64,000 bases of DNA, taken from contig CM054062.1 of assembly GCA_028641055.1 (NCBI GenBank), forward strand, positions 9,947,638 to 10,011,637. The letters run 5' to 3'. Below are positions 11,455 through 23,142 of the stretch, piece after piece. Position 1 is the stretch's first letter. Each line of letters begins with the position of its first letter. Source of the DNA: Alopecurus myosuroides. Taxonomy: Eukaryota; Streptophyta; Magnoliopsida; Poales; Poaceae. The translations under genes were made by a program, and so were the position numbers. Below the pieces are notes generated by a model. That model saw only the letters and a program-made list of their open reading frames with translations, was not told the DNA's origin and did not search any database.

Positions 11455-12950
11455 TCACTCGTTGGGGCTAGAGGCACTGGCTGGGCTTCCGATACCACGC
11501 TCGTCCTCTAAGTTGACATCTTCCACCTCATCGTCAGTATCACCATGAGTCCAAGGCTCATGAGAAGTGGTATCATCATCAAGAAGGTCTGGATCCACCC
11601 AAGAGAGACCATGCTTTGACTTACACTCCTTGGAGGAGGTGATCATATCCTTAGAACCGGGAAGAACAGGCACCCCAAGATGGGCAAATCTATCACGAGA
11701 TAGCCGACGCTCCTTCTTGCTACGCACATGAACAAGATAAGCCTTGTTCTCCATATCAATATGACGACAGAACACATTCTTCAGATTTTCGGACATCCAC
11801 TTGCGAAAGCCATTCTTCTGAGCTCTACCCTCCATCTCAAAGTCCGAGTCACTAGATCCATCGGTGTCAGGACCAAGATCATCCGGACCAAGCAGGGGAG
11901 TGGCATGCTTCTTGACCCGAAGCTCCTTGACATGGTGAGTAGTGAGCTCTTGGTCATTGTCCAAGAGAGAATCAGAGAGTCTAGCATTACGCCAAGTAGT
12001 GGCAATGAGCTTAAACACCAGAGCAACAAACACAAGAACTCTCCTCCTCATCACACAGTTGTACATCTCATTCCATAGACCATCCATAACATCGAGCCGG
12101 AGGCCATCACCACGACACCTATGAGTATGGACCATAAAGTCAATGAGTGAGCCACGAATCTTATCGAAGTTGCCAACACGGGGAGCCAAGGTGTTCCTGA
12201 ATATCCTGTGGATGATATCATATACTGGCAGCAGATTCTTGGAAAGACCAAGCATAGCACGGCCAGGGATATACAGATCAAACATCTCAGTAAGGGCCAT
12301 AGACTTCTCCAGGGTAGGGAAACCGGAAGAAGGTAGTGTGGAAGGAAGCATCAGGAATCTCCCCAAAGTCCTGCAAACCAAGCACAATAGCAAACTCAAC
12401 CCAAGAAGCAGAGAACTTCTGGTCCTTGGTCATCCATGTGATCCTCCTCTCATCATTATGGAAGTAGAGTGGAAAAGAATTGGCCCACGAGATGCCCATC
12501 ATAGTCTTCGTTGATCTCGATGAAATCCATAAGACCAAACTCCTCACAGATCTCCATAGCCTCACCAAAGTAATCCATCTTGGATCTCATGAAAGGAACA
12601 TTGATAGAAAATTGAGTTACCACATTGTTCTTGTTCACCGGATACTCCGCATAAAAGATCCGCTCATGAAAGCGAGTCCAGAAGCACTCATTGGCCCTAG
12701 GATCCCTTAGCTTGGTGTAGGGGTTGGTCCTCCTCTCTCTACGGAATTGATCATCAGGCATGTGAACAATAGATTTGTCCCTTGCTGCTTGTCACTTCAT
12801 CAACACGGACTTCTGCCTTCTAGTCAAATTTCCCTGTGGCATAACCTCTGGAGTCTCATCTTCCTTGGGATTCTTCTGAGTCCTCTTAGCCGCACGCTTG
12901 CGACCTCCACCCTTAGAACCACTAGCACCTGTACCTAAGATAGCATAGGG
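11455..12950 (-). pseudogene. Env-like / plant-transposon-protein ORF downstream of pol
   Basis: The role is unknown; Sireviruses often carry an extra ORF after pol, once called env-like. On the minus strand the reading starts after a possible acceptor at about 12940 (CTTAG) with a Lys/Arg-rich stretch (GGGRKRAAKRTQKNP). An in-frame stop (TGA, probably from CGA) follows at about 12790, then MPDDQFRRERRTNPY, CFWTRFHERIFYAEYPV and FGLMDFIEINEDY. After a frameshift near 12467 come ERRITWMTKDQKFSASWVEF, FDLYIPGRAMLG and an acidic C-terminus ending at 11455. The central motif set resembles the family named putative plant transposon protein; I name it from memory. A candidate first exon (MSSG, then GTAACC) lies at about 13325, giving an intron that spans a palindrome cluster. 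Confidence 0.6.
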
Positions 12951-13024
12951 GGATAGCAATGAGGTAAGGTAACTTCAATCAAAATGATCTACGAGAAAAT
13001 TCACAGAAGAACTAGAAGTGCAAA

Positions 13025-13730
13025 ATCTCCAGGAAGCGGTAGTACCGCTGGGGCCCACGGTAGTACCGCTGTCTCCAGCAGTCCCAGCCATAGCGGTAGT
13101 ACCGCTATTGCCAGCTGTAGTACCGCTGTTGGCGGATCTGCCATGGCACCCAATGGGACAACCGATTCCAATCTAGACAAAAGGCACCAATAGGTCTAAG
13201 GAATTTACTCGACTAGGAAACACATCAAACTACTTCTAGACTAGGAGATCTCTAGAACCCTAAACAACTTCATCTCACAAGATTACTCGAGGGAGAGAGA
13301 TTGGATGGGTTACCGGAGCTCATCGTTGTGGAGAAGGGGTTGGATGTGATCCCCGGGCTTCCTCCAGTGTGATTGGAGCACTCGATCGCCGGAGAGAACC
13401 CTCCTCGGCGGATGGAAGAAGCGGTAGCAGCGAGATCCGGTGTGGGGAGAGAATGAGGGAGAGAGGAGGTAAAAGAGGTAACTCCCTCTCCCAGATTCGT
13501 ATTTAACCCCATGGATTTTCACCGCAGCGGTAGTACCGTTGTGATCAGCAGTAGTACCGCCCACCTGGTGCTACTGGTACCGCGAGGTAGTACTGCTCCT
13601 GGGGTTTGTGCTGGGCATGAGCCCCTGCAGCGGTCGTACCATGCACGGCCACCGGTAGTACCGTGCACTGGGTACTACTGTCAGTTACGGCGGTAGTACC
13701 GCTGCAGCTGGTGGTAGTACCGCTAGCCAG
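13025..13730 (-). promoter_or_regulatory. Internal palindrome cluster and promoter-like segment before the env-like ORF
   Basis: Two groups of the 15-bp near-palindrome AGCGGTAGTACCGCT lie at about 13035-13130 and 13520-13730. Between them, on the minus strand, a TTAAATA box (13496-13504) is followed by a CT-rich leader and an ATG at about 13330. This mirrors the LTR, where palindromes precede TATAAATA. The layout suggests a separate promoter for the extra ORF; that is inference. Confidence 0.4.
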
Positions 13731-14276
13731 GTTCTTCCTTCCGCCAAGACATCAAAGTGATTAAAGTTTTCGGAGGAGAAAATATCTAAGGGGGAAAACA
13801 TGAGGCTTGGGATAAGAACTCAAACTGACATGGTACTACACACTCAAACTTTTGCAAGGAATACAAAACTCGAATAAGGAAAAGAGAGAGTGTGTTTCCC
13901 AAACAACAACAAAGACTCACAAAACACAAAGAGAGAAGGAAAACACAACGAATAACACCACATAAGATCCAAAACAAGAACCAAATCTTCAAGATAAGAG
14001 GTTGGTGGCCTAAGCCAGCATGTAAGAGAATATGGTATGTTACCGCGAAGATATATCTTGGGTACATTGCCAATTCTCGACATTGAAGCTCACAATTCAA
14101 CATTAGAAAAAGAGAGATAACAATGAATTTTTGCTTTAGGCATAATGGGGGAGGGATAACCCAATGTGTTAGGATAACACTCCCCCTATGTCCATGCCTA
14201 CACCTAAACCCAAACATGTTTCATCTATAGGGGTGTGTGCAAGATCCTCAAGTCAAAGTCCTAGAATCAATGATGT

Positions 14277-17200
14277 TTAGTTCGTTCTAAAGAACATGAA
14301 TCTTGCATCGTCGAGTGGCTTCGTGAAGATATCCGCGAGATTGTCCTTGGTGGGCACATAAGCTAGTGCAATATCACCTCTTGCCACATGGTCTCGGATG
14401 AAATGATGACGAATCTCAATGTTCTTCGTCCTTGTGTGTTGCACGGGGTTGTAGGTGATCTTGATGGCACTTTCATTGTCACACATGAGAGGAACCTTAT
14501 CCAAGTGAACGTCAGGCTCGTTGAGGGTTTGCCTCATCCATAGAAATTGGGTGCAAGCACTTGCGGCGGCCACGTACTCAGCTTCGGCGGTGGAAAGAGA
14601 TATGCGATTTTGCTTCTTCGAAGACCTACTTACCAAAGACCTACCAAGGAATTGTCAAGCCCCGTAAGTGGACTTCCTATCATCTTGATCACCGGCCCAA
14701 TCGGAATCCGTGTAGCCCTTGAGTGAGAATTGTGCCCCCTTTGGGTACCACAAACCAAACCTTGAGGTATGAACTAAATACCGAAAAATCCTATGGACCG
14801 CCACTAAGTGGATTTCCTTAGGAGCAGCTTGATACCTTGCACACACACCTAGACTCAAAACTATATCGAGCCTAGATGCACAAAGATAAAGAAAAGAACC
14901 AATCATAGAGCGATACAACTTTTCGTCCACATATTTACCATCTGGGTTGCGCTTGAGGTGGCACTTTACTTGCATAGGAGATGGCTTGATCTTTGCATTT
15001 TGTAAATTAAACCTCTTGAGCATGTCTTGGGTATACTTGGCTTGAGAAATGAAAGTCCCACGAGCCAATTGCTTGATCTCAAAGCCAAGGAAGAATTTAA
15101 GCTCTCCCATCATGGACATCTCAAACCTGTCAGTCTTAAGCTTTGAGAACTCATTATTGAAAGCTTGGTTATTTGAGCCAAAGATAATACCGTCCACATA
15201 GAGTTGGTATATGAAAATCTCTCCCTTTACCCTCTTTGTGAAGAGAGTGGGGTAGATCTTCCTAACTTCAAAACCACGGTCATCCAATAACTCTCTAAGG
15301 TGCTCATACCACGCACGTGCTGCTTGTTTAAGTCCATAGAGCGCCTTATCGAGCTTGTAGACATGGTTAGGGAAGTTGAGGTTCTCGAACCCTGGAGGTT
15401 GCTTATCATATACCTCCTCTTTGAGTGGACCATTCAAGAAAGCACTTTTGACACCCATTTGTTGCAATTTGAAATTATGCAAAGATGCATATGCAAGAAG
15501 GATACAGATGGACTCAAGGCGAGCCACAGGAGCATAGTTTTCATCAAAGTCAATTCCTTTAACTTGAGTGTAACTTGAGCCACCAATCTTGCCTTGTTCC
15601 TTATAACAATGCCATGCTCATCTTGCTTGTTCTTGAATATCCACTTAGTGCCAATAAAATTGTGGCAATCTTTGGGCTTCTCAACTAATCTCCAAACCTT
15701 GTTGCGCTCAAAGTTATTGAGCTCATCATGCATAGCTTCAACCCAATAGGAGTCCTCAAGAGCTTCAAACACTTTCTTTGGTTCCACCATAGATATGTGA
15801 GATTGATGATCACTAAAATGTGCCAATTGCCTTCTTGTGGATCTTCTAGCTTGAATATCTTCCAAGCTCTTGTTGTCTTGGGCATCAATATGCTTCAAAG
15901 CTCTTCTTATCCTTCTAGCACGACGGGCTTCGATCTCCTCATTATTGCGAGGAGGAATCACTTGATCATCTTGATCATTTGGGTCCCCGTGTTGACCAAC
16001 TTGGTCTTGATCATCATCATCATAATCATCATCATCATCATCAACAACAACTTCAACATTTTCTTCAACTTGAGGAGAAGAGGATGAGGATGGTTGATCT
16101 TGGCCTTGACCTTGACTAGCATGAATGGTTGATCTTGGCCTTGACCTTGGTCAATGAGAGGAGGGTCTTCAACATGTTCTTGGTTAGGTGCATCACTTGG
16201 CTCCTTGGCTTGTTCTTCTATTGTAGAGGAGGGCTCCACTTGAGTTGAGAATAGTCCTTCTCGAATCGCCATAAGGTGTCCCTCAATGGGGCGGAAAAAT
16301 CCCACACCCATCCTTCCTATGGCTTCTTGAGTCATTTCAACATCTACATTAGAAACATGCAATTGCGCCACTTGGGATCCATCATTTTCCTCGAAAACCA
16401 CACTACAAGATTCTATGACAATCCGTGAGGCTTTGTCAAAGACTCTATAAGTGTGGGATTCGGCACCGTAACCAACAAATATACCCTCAATAGTTTTGGA
16501 TTGAAATTTAGACAACCTAACACCCTTGATCAAATATAAGCACTTACAACTGAATACACGGAAGTAGGAGACGTTGGGCTTGTTGCCGGTGAGGATCTCA
16601 TATGGAGTCTTGTCCAAGCCCTTGCAGATGTAGAGGCGGTTGGAGGAGTGGCATGCGGTGGATATGGCCTCGGCCCATAAATATTGGAGAGAAGAATACT
16701 CCGCCAACATGATCATTTCCATATCCAAGAGAGTGCGATTCTTCCTTTTGGCAACACCATTTTGTTGAGGAGTGTAAGTGGCAGAGTATTGATGACGAAT
16801 GCCCTCATCACTAAGGAATTCATTCAAAGTGTAGTTCTTGAACTCCGAACCATTGTCACTCCTAATAGCCATGATTTTCACATTGTGTTTACGTTGCACT
16901 TGGTTGGAGAAGTCGATGATGGTTTGTTGAGTCTCACTCTTGCACTTGAAGAAATAAACCCAAGTGTATCTTGAATAATCATTGACAATCACCAAGCAAT
17001 ACTTCTTGCCACCAAGACTTGCCTCGGGCACGGCACCAAAGAGATCAACATGGAGAAGCTCCAAGATTCTCTTTGATGAGATAATAGTCTTGTGCTTGTG
17101 CGGAATATCATGCATCTTCCCTTCAACACACGACCTACAAACGCGATCTTTGGAAAAGGAAACATTTTCTTTTAGTCCGAGAATAAGGCCATCTTTGTGA

Positions 17201-17673
17201 AGACTTTGCAAAGTTCTCATGTTGACATGGGATAAGCGGCGATGCCACAACCATCCCACGCCCGCCTTTCCGAAAAGACACATTGTTTGAGAGTTGCTAG
17301 ACTTTGAAAAGTTCACCACGAATAACTCATTTTCAACATGTTCCACGTATGCGACGTCAAGAGTCTTGCTCCTCAAAAGGACCACAATATCTTCATCAAA
17401 GAAGACGGAGAAACCCATCTTCCCAAGAGAACAAACCGAAAGTAAATTGAAACCAAGGGATTCAACAAGCATGACGTTCACGATAGTAATATCGGGAGCA
17501 ATCACAACCTTGCCAAACAGCGATACCTTAGACGAGGACGAGTCTCCATAAGTGACGGTTGCATGAATGTCATTTGGGAGCAACTCCGTCACAAGTTCTT
17601 TGCTTCCGGTCATATGACTAGTGCATCCACTATCAATTATCCATTTAGACCCATGGGAAGCATAGTCCCGCAA
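14277..17673 (-). pseudogene. Copia pol: protease, integrase, reverse transcriptase, RNase H, inactivated
   Basis: The protease comes first (WIIDSGCTSHMTG at about 17640). The GAG-pre-integrase and integrase follow: the zinc site HRRLSHVN then CRSC, the first Asp in LLHVDLFG, and the second in SDNGSEF. The catalytic Glu after QQNGVA is Lys (AAA, 16747-16749). A CT-rich linker with an Asp/Met repeat follows (about 16010-16090). RT begins with WVEAMHDELNNFERN; a 1-nt loss after LVAQ (about 15572) shifts the frame. The motif A Asp is Gly (QMGVKSAFLNG, codon 15453-15455) and YVDD is YVDG (codon 15189-15191). RNase H starts after a TGA at about 14655 and keeps STAEAEYVA, CDNESAI and KNIEIRHHFIRD. 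Three enzymes are therefore damaged at essential residues. Confidence 0.93.
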
Positions 17674-17729
17674 GAGATCATTGACTAGAGTTAGGACCCG
17701 AGGCAGGTCCCTTCATGTTAGCAACAAGG

Positions 17730-20238
17730 GTCATTGGAACCCAAATGGTATAGTCAAAGTAACCCTCAATAGGACCAACATATTTAGCTTGCACAACACC
17801 CTAATAATCAACATATAAGAAATTGTGTGGATTGTTAGTTCCCGCGGAAATGCTACGAGTAGTGTTGTCCCTCCTGACGTCACTACTTGAAGCAACATTT
17901 TTAGCTTGTGCGGGAGTGCTACGAGTAGTGTTGTCCCTAGTGACAAAATCACCCGAAGCACCATTGTTGCCCTTCTTCTTGCTCTTCTTCTTCTTGTTCT
18001 TCTTCTTGGCAACATAGCCAAGACCTCTCTTGCCCACTTGTTGCCTTGGAGTACTCATTTTGTGGTCTAGAAACAACCACGTGAGGGCTAGGGGCAACCA
18101 CTTGTGAGATAGAGACCACAACCTTCTCAACTTGAGGGCCTTTGCCCTTGAGCCTTGCTAGCTCTTCCTTCAACCTAGCATTTTCCTCGATAATATTTGC
18201 ATGATCACAAGAAGAAGTAGAGGTTCTAGGGTTCTTAAGTTGCTTAAGTTGAGTTTGAAGTTGTTCATGCAACTCTTTGAGGAAGAATGTTGACTCTCCA
18301 AGGCCTTGTGAGCATTGGTTAGTTTTTCAAACTCCTCGGTTAGTTTACCATGACCAACACCAAACTCAACCTTATCCTTTTTAGCCTTTTTATATTTAGC
18401 AAGTGCAAGGTCACGTTCCTTAGTGATATTAGAAACAAGTTCATTGTGTGACTCTTCAATAGATTCAAGTTCCTCCTCAAGAGAAACTCTACCATCATGC
18501 TATTCTTCAAGAGTCATAGAGAGAGATGATATCTCATCCGCATCCCTTCTTTCAATCTCACCTTTCTTCTCAAGAGCTTCATGGGCCTCTTCCAATTGGC
18601 TCATGAGATGATCAAAGTACTTCTTAGTCTCCCCTTGTATGTTAGACATAAAACGTTCCAAAGAGAGAATTTCATCTTCTACTCTAAGACTAGCATGATT
18701 TTCAAGTTCACTTGGGGTCTTAGAGTTAGGAGAAGGTGATACCTCCGAGGCCTTAGCCATGAAGCACTTGGCATTTGGGTGAGGATGATTCTCATTGGGG
18801 GATTCAAAGAGAGATTAAGATGATGGAGTAGAAGCAATAGTAAGAGCGGCCACTTCACTTGTGGTTTCTTCTTCTTCATCACTTCCGGAATCATACTCCT
18901 CTTGAGTCACTAGCACAAACTTAGTGGGGGACTTCTTGTTGAATGGTTTCTTATTGAAGTGAGGTTTCTTGTAATCAACATTGGACTTGTCCTTTCGAAT
19001 GAGCTTGCCACTATGGAGTTCTCTATTTTCATAGGGGCACTCCGCAATGAAATGGTGCTTATCTTTACAATTGAATCAAGACCTCACTCGTTGAGTACCA
19101 TCATTGCCATAGCGATACTTGGTCTTCTCCTCAACATATGCCTTGGCCTTGTGGGTATTCCTCCAAAAGTTTTGCATGGTAAGAGCAATGGTATCTTTGA
19201 GCATGGGATCATATTCTTGATCCTTTAATGGAGCCAACTCCTCATGGCACTCATCTTCATACTCAACCTCTCTAGACACAACCTTGGCCTTCAAAGCAAC
19301 CGATGCCCCTTTGTGCATTCCTATGGCCCTAGCACGGTTGTCAAGAGCATTCTTGGTTTGCACTTGATATGAGCACACCTCTTGCATAACTTGGGTTGAG
19401 GCCAAAGAAGCAAAGTCATGTCTTCCTTGAATGCTCTTCAAATCCGCGGGCTCAAATGGCATGAGAGAAATCATGTACTTCCTCTTGATCCAAGCATCAT
19501 AATTGTACTTGGCACCAACATTGGAGAATGCGGTGGCAAGCGTCTTGAGCCTTCGGTACATGTCTTCATGGCTCTCTCCATCATGCATATAGAACCGTTC
19601 GGCCTCATTGCTCAAGGCATCATACCTATTCCTTTGCATGCTTTCATTGCCCACAAACATGACGACAAGAGCGTCCCATGTTTCGTTGGCGGTGGAATAT
19701 TGTTGAAGATGAGGCATGTGGTTAGGACCCACGGCTTGTTGAAGAATCGACAAGGCAGTGTAGTTGAGTTGACAATCTACGACTTCTCTTCTTGTCAAGT
19801 TCTTGGGGTCATGAGGCTTGTATCCATCACGAGTGACCCTCCAAAGTTCGATACAAGAAGAGTTCAAGTGAGTTTCCATGTAATATTGCCATTCACGAAA
19901 AGAAAATGCATCAATTTTTGGTGGACCTCCCCTAGGGATTATATGATGATGTGGGACGGGAGGATCGGGAGAATAATGTCCTTTGACGAGTGATATTCTC
20001 CATCTCCTTCTGTATCCTTATCGGTGGAGTTGTTAGCGGAAGCATTTTTAGATGGATCACCATTATCCCCTTTCTCGGCGCCATCCGGAACTTTGTCCGG
20101 AGAAGGTGAAGTAGAGACTTCCGGTTCCTTGGCTTTCATGAATTGCAACACGAGTTGTCGCAATTCATCGATTTTGTTCTCCATGGATGAGGTCAATGAA
20201 TTTTTCATCTCACTGAGATCATCCATAGAGACTTGCAC
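17730..20238 (-). pseudogene. Copia gag, broken (UBN2-type core, zinc knuckle, coiled coils)
   Basis: Gag forms the virus-like particle and packages element RNA. The ATG at 20236-20238 starts an acidic, Ser-rich leader (MQVSMDDLSEMKNSL). A frame change at about 19945 leads into the capsid-like core (FREWQYYMETH, LWRVTRDGY, ETWDALVVMFVGN, SHEDMYRRLKTLATAF, YDAWIKRKYMISLMP). The CCHC knuckle at 19076-19035 reads FNCKDKHHFIAEC, but its first Cys codon is TGA (19076-19078), ending the frame. Further on are predicted coiled coils (18620-18500 and 18275-18120) and a Lys-rich run (KKKNKKKKSKKK, about 18000) followed by two DNTTRS repeats (about 17945-17860). Coiled-coil-rich gag is typical of Sireviruses. 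Confidence 0.85.
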
Positions 20239-20306
20239 CGCTGAACGGTATCCGTGTCATCGACCATACTTAACTCTTAGGCGGTTAAGCCCGATAAAAG
20301 AGCCGA

Positions 20307-20319
20307 GGCTCTGATACCA
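20307..20319 (-). other. Primer-binding site (initiator tRNA-Met)
   Basis: On the minus strand, two bases after the 5' LTR, the sequence TGGTATCAGAGCC is complementary to the 3' end of plant initiator tRNA-Met, the standard Copia primer. Confidence 0.93.
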
Positions 20320-20321
20320 AT

Positions 20322-21671
20322 TGAACGGATAGCTACGACACCTAGAGGGGGGGGGGGTGAATAGGTGCTACGACCAATTTTAATTTTTATTCGAGTTTAC
20401 CTATATGACAAGGATAACAACAAACACAATGCAAGTACAAGTAAATGAGGAAGGGAACGAGGTAACCGATATGAAGCACGCGGAGACACGATATAATCCT
20501 GAGTTCCTCCTTGTTAACGGAGTATGTCTCGTTGGAGGGGTGTGAGCTCGCCACGAAGGTCTACTCAACGCCACAAAGGCCTGACCCTATTCTCCGATGA
20601 ACCTCTCCGCAAAGGCCTAGTCCACCTTCCACTATTGATCCCCTTTGAGGCGGCAATCGAGTCCTTTACAAACAAGTTTGGGGCACACACCCACAACCAA
20701 ATTGGGGGCTCCCAACAATCACCAAACACCAACAAGTGTAGCAATGGAGTCTAGGTTCTCCACAAGGAAACCCTAGACTAGATCCCTCTAGAGAGTGAGG
20801 GGGAAATGAAGATCGGCTCGGTGAAGATGTAGATCGGGGTCTTCTCCTTCAATCCTCCAAGTATCAACGAGTTTGGGTGGAGGGACTGGGAGAAATCTAG
20901 CTTTTGGGGGCTCAATAAATGATTGTCTTCAATGCTGGTTCGAGCAACCTTTTGGAGAAGAAGGGGATGGGGTAATTATAGCCCCCTCCCCAAATCTAGC
21001 CGTTTGACCCTTTTTCGTGGCTGGCGGTACTACCGCTGGGGCGAGCGGTACTACCGCTACCTAGTAACCAAAGCGGTACTGCAGCGTCCCAGATATGGGT
21101 GCGGGCAGTACTACCACAGAAGTACCGCAGTACTTCCAGTAGCGGTACTACCGCTGGCCACCTATTCGAAATAAATCGAAGTGGCTGGCGGTAGTACTAG
21201 GGCACTACCGCTCTGGTACCGTAATCATTATATTGAGCAAAATCCCTCTGGCGGTACTTTGACCGGTACTGCCATCGGTACTACCGCGTCCAGGAAGGAG
21301 CGGCACTACCGCTAGCGGTAGTAGTACTACCGCCCGGAGAGGCTTTGCTCCTCAACCAACTAAGTCACAACGGTACTACTATACCCGTACCGTTGAAGTA
21401 CCGCTGGATGCAGTAGCCAAAATCACTTTGGCGGTACTTCCGGCGGTACTAGGCGCAATACTACCGCTTGCTGGGCAGAGCGGTACTACCGCTGAAGCAC
21501 ACGGTACTGCCGCTGGACTGAGTTGGTTTTGGTGGCAATGTCTTTCAACACTCTTCCTTTTTTGCGTCGAGATTATATTTCCTGAAATAACTTAGACGCA
21601 ATGTTAGATACTTAATAGTGTTGTTATCAACTCCAAAACCTAAGAGAGATCAAAATGCAAATGCACTTTCA
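20322..21671 (-). repeat. 5' LTR of the Copia element (right copy), 1350 bp
   Basis: It has the same ends and palindrome content as 9217-11045 but no MITE. Its minus-strand TATA box reads TATAATTA (20973-20980) where the other LTR has TATAAATA, so the copy that would drive transcription has the weaker box. There are many substitutions and small indels between the LTRs, so the insertion is not recent. Confidence 0.93.
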
Positions 21672-21676
21672 ACAAC
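21672..21676. repeat. Target-site duplication of the Copia element, right
   Basis: ACAAC, matching 9212-9216. Confidence 0.9.
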
Positions 21677-21949
21677 TGCAGCAAAAAACGAAAAGGGGGA
21701 GAGGAGGGGGAGGGGATTGAACTCGCAAGCTTACAAGATATCAAAAGTTCCACCTGCGTGTGGTCGGCCTAGAGAAGCTCGATGTAGCTCTGAGTTCTCT
21801 TTGTCTGCGTTGGGGAGCAGCAAGAAGCACAGATCTAGAAGCAGCGGTCGTGGTTGAAACTTCTATTCTCGTTTTCTTGCTGTAGAAGAAGACGCGTGAG
21901 GGGATGGTGGGTGTGGGGGGGGAGCAGTTGTCTTTTTACGGGTGGAGTT

Positions 21950-22760
21950 TTGGACGGGCACGAGCACGCATGCAAACCTGGCCACCTGGGCCGGGCTTGG
22001 CGTGCCAGCACGTGAGCACGGCCCGTCAGGGGCCTGACCCGGCACGGTTTAAACGGGCCGTGCCTGGCACGCGAAACGCACGGTGCCATGCTTGTGCTTG
22101 TAGGCGAGGCCCGCGTGCTTCTCAGGCACGACCCGTTTGGCCCGCGATCACGTGAAGTCGTCACCCACTGCCGTCCCCGCAGAGGCGCAGACGAACCCTA
22201 TCCTCCATTCCTCCTCCCGTGTCCCGTCCCCGTCCCCTTGCGCCGCCAGAGTCTGCCAGACGCACGGAGGGAGAGGCCGAGCAGTGGTAGCTCCTTCTTC
22301 GATCCACCGCCTTCCCCTGCTGGCCTCCTTCAGCCCGAGCAATGGTGGCTCTCCGTAGGCACTCCGAGCAGCCATCCTGTGCCGGCGTGCCGCCGCCCAA
22401 CCAAAAACTGCCGAGCCGGAGACCTCCGTTTGCTCCTCCCACGCTCGTCGACGCCGAGGGCTCGGGATTCCTCAACCTCAATCGCGGAAGTGGCGGAGCT
22501 TCAGCCACCGATGGCGACCTCCTCTGTTCCCGAATTTCTTTTTTGGCTTGACCTGCACGTGAGGAGCGGCACGTATGCCCCTTTAATTTTTGTGCCGTGC
22601 TGGGGCCTCGAGGTGAGGCCCGCGTGCCGGCACGGCCGATACGCTTCCCTTACGTGCCGGCTGGTGCCGTGCCTGGCCCGTCTAAGGCTTTGCGGTCCCG
22701 TGCCGGGCTGGGCTGGCCCGTTGGCCAGGTTTGCACGCATGCCTTTGAGAAAAAAAAAAC
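21950..22760. mobile_element. GC-rich inverted-repeat element (hAT- or MULE-like, unclassified) upstream of PSF2
   Basis: The 21-bp segments at 21964-21984 and 22722-22742 are inverted copies with 19 of 21 matches (core TGCAAACCTGGCCA). Both flanks are packed with short GGCCCG, GGCACG and GTGCCG motifs in opposite orientation (about 21990-22150 and 22590-22725), like the subterminal repeats of hAT transposons. The middle (about 22160-22550) is GC-rich gene-like sequence without a recognised product, possibly captured DNA. Exact ends and the target duplication were not found. Confidence 0.5.
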
Positions 22761-23142
22761 TAGGACATGCCCAAAGAGGGCTGTCCGTAGGAACCTGACG
22801 GGGGCGTTATTCTCAGGTCCACCTGAACGTAGCCGCCTCCCGCCGCCACTCCCCTAACCGCCGCCGGAGTTCCTCAGTGTGCAGACGAACGCTCTTCTCT
22901 GGCGCCCACTCTCTGTATTTCCTCCACCGCCTTTTTCTCTTCTCCCCTGAGTTCTCCCGAGTCCCGCCGCCACCGTGCCCTACGGCTACAGCTGCCGCCT
23001 CCAACCCCGTCTCCCGCCTCTCGCGCGCGCCGCCGCCGTCGTACCCATTATTCCGCGCCGGGACACCGCGTTCCTGCTCTTCTTTGAGCACGCACCCCGC
23101 ACCACCATCTAGATCCGCCCCTCTGCACCCCCACAAATCGAA

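Larger units (their letters stand above)
9217..21671 (-). mobile_element. Complete Copia LTR retrotransposon, Sirevirus/Maximus-type, inactive
   Basis: The element spans 12.5 kb on the minus strand. Both LTRs start TGAACGG and end ACTTTCA as read on the plus strand, and both are flanked by ACAAC (9212-9216 and 21672-21676), a 5-bp target duplication. The order on the minus strand is 5' LTR (20322-21671), PBS, gag, protease, integrase, RT, RNase H, extra env-like ORF, PPT, 3' LTR (9217-11045). Integrase before RT makes it Copia. The initiator-Met PBS, coiled-coil-rich gag, G-rich PPT, palindrome-filled LTRs and a 3.2-kb post-pol region with an extra ORF are established Sirevirus traits. Gag and pol carry stops, frameshifts and lost catalytic residues. 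Confidence 0.93.

Noticed and set aside
13786..14217. 143-codon minus-strand frame in the Copia 3' region
   Set aside because: It is hydrophobic with no motif, lies between pol and the env-like ORF beside a PPT-like tract, and is probably untranslated.
15969..16092. Trinucleotide run (atc/atg) as a separate microsatellite feature
   Set aside because: It codes for the Asp/Met linker of Copia pol and is common at that place in the family, so it is not listed separately.
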